Shown one piece after another: positions 3,056 to 5,693 of a stretch of DNA of 5,693 bases. The notes under the pieces are model-generated. The model ran no database searches. It worked only from the letters and a program-made list of their open reading frames with translations, and was not told the DNA's origin. The position numbers were made by a program, and so were the translations under genes. Positions within the stretch are counted from its first letter, which is position 1. Each line of letters opens with the position of its first letter. Location: the NCBI GenBank assembly GCA_031268055.1, contig JAIRXY010000058.1:1-5693 (forward strand), given 5' to 3'. This DNA is from Prevotellaceae bacterium (lineage in GTDB: Bacteria; Bacteroidota; Bacteroidia; Bacteroidales; UBA932).

Positions 3056-5693
3056 TCACATCTTCTGCCCTACTGCAACTTTAATTACCTTTCTCCCTGC
3101 CTTGCCTTCAAGGACGAGGTGGTAGATACCGGGCGTTTCCGGCATGGTCAAGCCGTCGCTGAGGGTGGAGGCGTTGTCCGTGAGGACAAGCCTACCTTGA
3201 GCGTCGAAGAGGTAGAGCGTTGTGTACAGCTCCTGCTCGTTGTCGACGAGCTCCGTTTGCTTTAGCCTGATGACGCCACCCGCTGCTACGGGGTTAGGGT
3301 AAATTGACACCGTTGCCGACTTTTTGCTGTCGCTTGCGATGTCGCCATCTTCAACGTAGGCAGGGTCCTTGCCAACGGCAGGGCAGGTTTCAAGACGGAC
3401 GTTGTCGGTGGTGAGCAACCTGATGTACATCGAATCGCTGTTGGTGAACTTGTCGCTAATGTTTGAGCTGATGGTGTAGTAGAGCAGATTGCGCTTCACC
3501 ACCCAGCTGCTTATGCTCGAATCCCACCGATACCAATCGCAGGAGGAGAACTCCAGTCCGTGGTCATTTTTCTCCGGGTTGTTGTGCACCACACGGAGGC
3601 TGCCGAGGTGCTCTCTGATGATGTAGAACAGCTCGAACTTCTTCTCCAGCACTATCGTATAAAGCTTGGTGGCGGTCGTGCCGGCGTTGTACAACGCTAT
3701 AGTAAGCACCTTGCGTCCGGGAATTTGCATATCAACCCTAATGTTATCGCTGCTGACTTCCTCGACCTCGCTTCTTCTAGCCTCATCTCCACCTTTCCCT
3801 ATCCCTGTCACGTTAACGAGGCTACCGGTTACTCCGGGGGGAGTAGCGTAGCGGAAGCTCAGCTGCTGGATGGAGGCGTTCTCGTCGCAGGGTATTGTGT
3901 AGACGACAGTATCGCCTATCGCCTCGTTCTCCAAACGCTCCAGCGGGTTGCCGCCGTCCTCGAAGAGCGAAAGCGAGAGCATTGAAATTCCGTCCGAGGC
4001 GTAGAGGAAAGTGTCGGCCTGAACTACCTGCTTCACCTGCACCTGCAGGGGGAACGAAGTTGGTCGGAGTAGCGTGTAGCTTCGCTTTTGCGGGGCTCTC
4101 AGGAGCACCGTAGCGCCATCGTCCAAGCCACTCAGGAGGTAGCGTCCGCAGGAGTCGGTTTTCAGCGTACCCCAGTGCTCTCCATTGTCGAGGGAGTACT
4201 CAACGTCCGCGCCAGGCCAAGGTATGTACCGGGCAACGCTATCCTTTTCCCCCTTTTGGTGGAGCACTAACCCCCAGACATCGCATACGCCGCTTCGTGT
4301 GTTGACAATCCGCCCCATTACAGTATCGCTCTGGGGAGGTATGTAGCGCCCTGATTTTGTACCACTCAGGGTGTAGCCCACCACAATGTTGCTACTGCCG
4401 TCCGACCACCAGTAGTCGTTGTCGTATCGCGCTATCGCCTCTACAGCAACTTCGTCCACATCCTCCGCCAGCACTCCAATGAGCTTGCCGGCAGCCGCCT
4501 GTGCCTTGTCGTTGCTGTCGAAAAACTTGATGGTATCCACCCACGTGCCGGAAATGGAGAGCGGCTTACGCTGCACCTTCAAGCAGGCAATCGCCAGCAC
4601 CTTGTTGCCGGAGGGCTGCTGCTCAACGAGCAAAAGGTGTGTTTCGCCCATATTAACAACGCTTGTCCAGCCCATCTCGTCTATCGTTGCCACGTCTGAG
4701 TTGAGGGTGAGCCAGCTTACAGGCCACCTTTTTACGCTGTTCCGAATATCGGCAGGAATGAACTGCTTGAAATCAAATAGCTCGCCGTAGACTGCGTTGA
4801 TGGTGGTATCGCAGGGGCCTCGGGTGTAGCCTGGAAATACAGGGCAGTCAACATTCAGGATTTCGTCGTTGCAGTAGCCTGTACTTCCGCCGCCGCCGGG
4901 CAGGTTGTAGCCAGGATAGGTTGGACAGCTGATATTCGGTACGCCATTTCCGCAGAAGTTTGTGTCTCCGCCACCGCCCGGCAGGTTGTAGCTGGGAGCG
5001 TCGGGGTCGTTGATGTTGGGAATGCCGTCGCCGTCGCTATCATCGCTGCCGCCACCCGGCAGGTAGTAGCTGGGTGCGTCGGGGTCGTTGATGTTGGGGA
5101 TACCGTCGCCATCGTCGTCTGCGCCGCCGCCGCCCGGCAGGTTGTATCCAGGATATTCGGGACAATTGATGTTCAGGATATTACCTCCGCAATAATTAGT
5201 ACTGCCTCCCCCACCCCGTTCTTTGTAGCCCGGATAGGCAGGGCAGCTGATGTTGGGCACGCCGTTGCCGCAAAAGCTTGTGTCGCCGCCGCCGTCCGGA
5301 TAGCCGTACTCCGGATAGTCGGGACAGTTCATATTCGGCACGCTATCATCGCAGTAGCTCATATCGGCAACGGTTGAGTTCATTGCGTATACGCTGTCGG
5401 AGCTTATGCTATCCAGCAGATTAGAAGTTTTTACCCAAACGCTGATGTACGTTAAAGTATCGGCACGCCTCAGAGTGTAGGTTTTTCCCGTTGCGCGGAC
5501 AATCGGCACGCCGTTGCGGTACCATTGGTATAGCGTATCGCCAAGGATTGCGCCGGAGTGGGTGGGTACCAGCAAGTCTACCACCGCCGTGAGCGTGTAC
5601 CCCACGCTATCTACGCCGGTTAGCCTTACCGCGCCGCCGGAGATGGAGGCTTGCGCTATTCGGAAGCGCGCGCCCGAGGCGAAGCTGACAAGG
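3056..5693 (-). CDS. Large multidomain secreted/surface protein with T9SS sorting domain (N-terminus outside window)
   Basis: The frame is open from the right edge (first full codon 5690-5692) to a TGA at 3056-3058, giving 878 visible residues. I number from the first visible residue. Residues about 19-91 form an Ig-like module (VGYTLTA, then YQWYRNGVPIVRATGKTYTL). Residues 111-289 are seven Gly-linked Cys or Asp repeats. Residues about 294-373 are an unrecognised beta-rich segment, possibly Ig-like. Residues about 376-462 resemble the YDG repeat domain (KPLSISG at the start, VVGYTLSGTKSGRY near the end). Residues about 470-555 look like a carboxypeptidase-regulatory or SdrD-B type beta-sandwich (DVEYSLDNGEHW, GRYLLSGL). 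Residues about 568-685 look cadherin-like. Residues about 686-770 form a module ending in a C-P. Residues 795-878 are the T9SS sorting domain. No enzyme motif is visible, so an adhesive or structural envelope role is inferred. The GTG at 5603-5605 is not the start, because the Ig-like domain continues upstream of it. Confidence 0.9.
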   Translation of the reverse strand, partial: LVSFASGARFRIAQASISGGAVRLTGVDSVGYTLTAVVDLLVPTHSGAILGDTLYQWYRNGVPIVRATGKTYTLRRADTLTYISVWVKTSNLLDSISSDSVYAMNSTVADMSYCDDSVPNMNCPDYPEYGYPDGGGDTSFCGNGVPNISCPAYPGYKERGGGGSTNYCGGNILNINCPEYPGYNLPGGGGADDDGDGIPNINDPDAPSYYLPGGGSDDSDGDGIPNINDPDAPSYNLPGGGGDTNFCGNGVPNISCPTYPGYNLPGGGGSTGYCNDEILNVDCPVFPGYTRGPCDTTINAVYGELFDFKQFIPADIRNSVKRWPVSWLTLNSDVATIDEMGWTSVVNMGETHLLLVEQQPSGNKVLAIACLKVQRKPLSISGTWVDTIKFFDSNDKAQAAAGKLIGVLAEDVDEVAVEAIARYDNDYWWSDGSSNIVVGYTLSGTKSGRYIPPQSDTVMGRIVNTRSGVCDVWGLVLHQKGEKDSVARYIPWPGADVEYSLDNGEHWGTLKTDSCGRYLLSGLDDGATVLLRAPQKRSYTLLRPTSFPLQVQVKQVVQADTFLYASDGISMLSLSLFEDGGNPLERLENEAIGDTVVYTIPCDENASIQQLSFRYATPPGVTGSLVNVTGIGKGGDEARRSEVEEVSSDNIRVDMQIPGRKVLTIALYNAGTTATKLYTIVLEKKFELFYIIREHLGSLRVVHNNPEKNDHGLEFSSCDWYRWDSSISSWVVKRNLLYYTISSNISDKFTNSDSMYIRLLTTDNVRLETCPAVGKDPAYVEDGDIASDSKKSATVSIYPNPVAAGGVIRLKQTELVDNEQELYTTLYLFDAQGRLVLTDNASTLSDGLTMPETPGIYHLVLEGKAGRKVIKVAVGQKM
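3059..3310 (-). other. Type IX secretion C-terminal sorting domain (type A)
   Basis: The last 84 residues read VSIYPNPVAAGGVIRL, then LYLFDAQGRLVLTDN, then GIYHLVLEGKAGRKVIKVAV, ending GQKM. The YPNP opening, the central DAQGR turn, the GIYHL strand and the terminal KVIKV strand are the recognisable order of the Por secretion-system sorting domain. Such proteins cross the outer membrane through the T9SS, after which the domain is usually cleaved and the protein attached to surface A-LPS or released. Sec export would need an N-terminal signal peptide, which is off the window. Confidence 0.92.
4826..5362 (-). repeat. Seven tandem 26-27-residue repeats, Cys-type and Asp-type (TSP3-like)
   Basis: Repeats 1 to 7, in protein order, start at nt 5362, 5281, 5200, 5122, 5044, 4963 and 4882. 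Repeats 4 and 5 contain DGDGIPNINDPDAPSY, close to the calcium-binding thrombospondin type 3 motif. Repeats 1, 2, 3, 6 and 7 contain a C-x8-C-P pattern such as CGNGVPNISCPAYPGY. Cysteine pairs (visible-protein numbering) are 114/123, 141/150, 168/177, 247/256 and 274/283. The aligned Asp pairs are 194/203 and 220/229. Units are joined by Gly-rich linkers, often NLPGGGG, and an extra Cys (294) follows repeat 7. On DNA the period is 78-81 bp, always in frame. The calcium-binding and disulfide roles are inferred from motif similarity. Confidence 0.9.
4967..5122 (-). repeat. Near-identical direct repeat pair of 78 bp (repeats 4 and 5)
   Basis: The blocks 4967-5044 and 5045-5122 match at about 64 of 78 positions by eye. 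They share a 23-nt identical run at 4998-5020 and 5076-5098. The encoded cores differ only at linker and flanking residues. This points to a fairly recent in-frame duplication of the Asp-type unit. Confidence 0.85.

Noticed and set aside
3560..4790. Plus-strand open frames opposite the surface protein (3560-3985, 3895-4113, 4419-4790)
   Set aside because: They lack recognisable domains, promoters or RBS and mirror GC-rich coding sequence of the opposite strand.
4855..5112. 85-residue minus-strand Thr/Ala-rich frame
   Set aside because: It is an out-of-frame reading of the tandem repeats. Its own repetitiveness comes from the 78-81 bp period of the real gene.
4826..5362. CRISPR array or other non-coding direct-repeat array
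   Set aside because: The periodicity is in frame within a long ORF, the units are degenerate at DNA level, and there are no unique spacers between conserved repeats.
5603..5605. GTG as the start of the minus-strand surface protein
   Set aside because: The same frame continues to the right edge with sequence typical of the start of the Ig-like module (GGAVRLTGVDS), and no signal peptide follows the GTG.

Overview
The window looks like a piece of a Bacteroidota chromosome, probably class Bacteroidia. Three observations support this. A promoter of the Bacteroidota type (TTTG, 19-nt spacer, TATCTTTG) precedes the ribosomal operon. rpsF, rpsR and rplI are directly adjacent, with no ssb or priB between them. 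A large surface protein ends in a type IX secretion (T9SS) C-terminal sorting domain. I cannot name a genus.

Layout, left to right. Positions 1-438 (+) hold the C-terminal half of deoxyribose-phosphate aldolase (deoC), cut by the window edge, with both active-site lysines visible. Positions 500-1534 (+) encode a complete UDP-glucose 4-epimerase (galE). A 158-nt gap follows. It contains a GC-rich hairpin and then a strong promoter that drives rpsF (bS6, 1693-2034), rpsR (bS18, 2037-2327) and rplI (bL9, 2355-2801). The operon ends at a long hairpin (2843-2889) that can work as a terminator on both strands. Positions 2890-3055 are non-coding, with a nested inverted repeat and a possible half-palindrome. 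From 3056 to the right edge, the minus strand encodes the C-terminal 878 residues of a large multidomain secreted protein. Its N-terminus and signal peptide lie outside the window.

The left part is housekeeping: deoxynucleoside catabolism, sugar-nucleotide interconversion and the ribosome. The right part is an accessory, envelope-facing gene transcribed convergently. Its most striking segment is a run of seven glycine-linked repeats of 26-27 residues (4826-5362). Two have the acidic form DxDGDGIPNINDPDAP, resembling calcium-binding thrombospondin type 3 repeats. The other five have cysteines at exactly two of the aspartate positions. The repeats also follow a higher-order order A-A-B-D-D-A-B.

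A second point concerns translation. galE and rpsF have AT-rich leaders without a Shine-Dalgarno (SD) sequence, as expected in Bacteroidota, but rpsR and rplI have clear SD sequences. bS6 and bS18, encoded here, are two of the proteins known to sequester the anti-SD in this phylum. I found no tRNA, rRNA, CRISPR array, insertion sequence or defence system.
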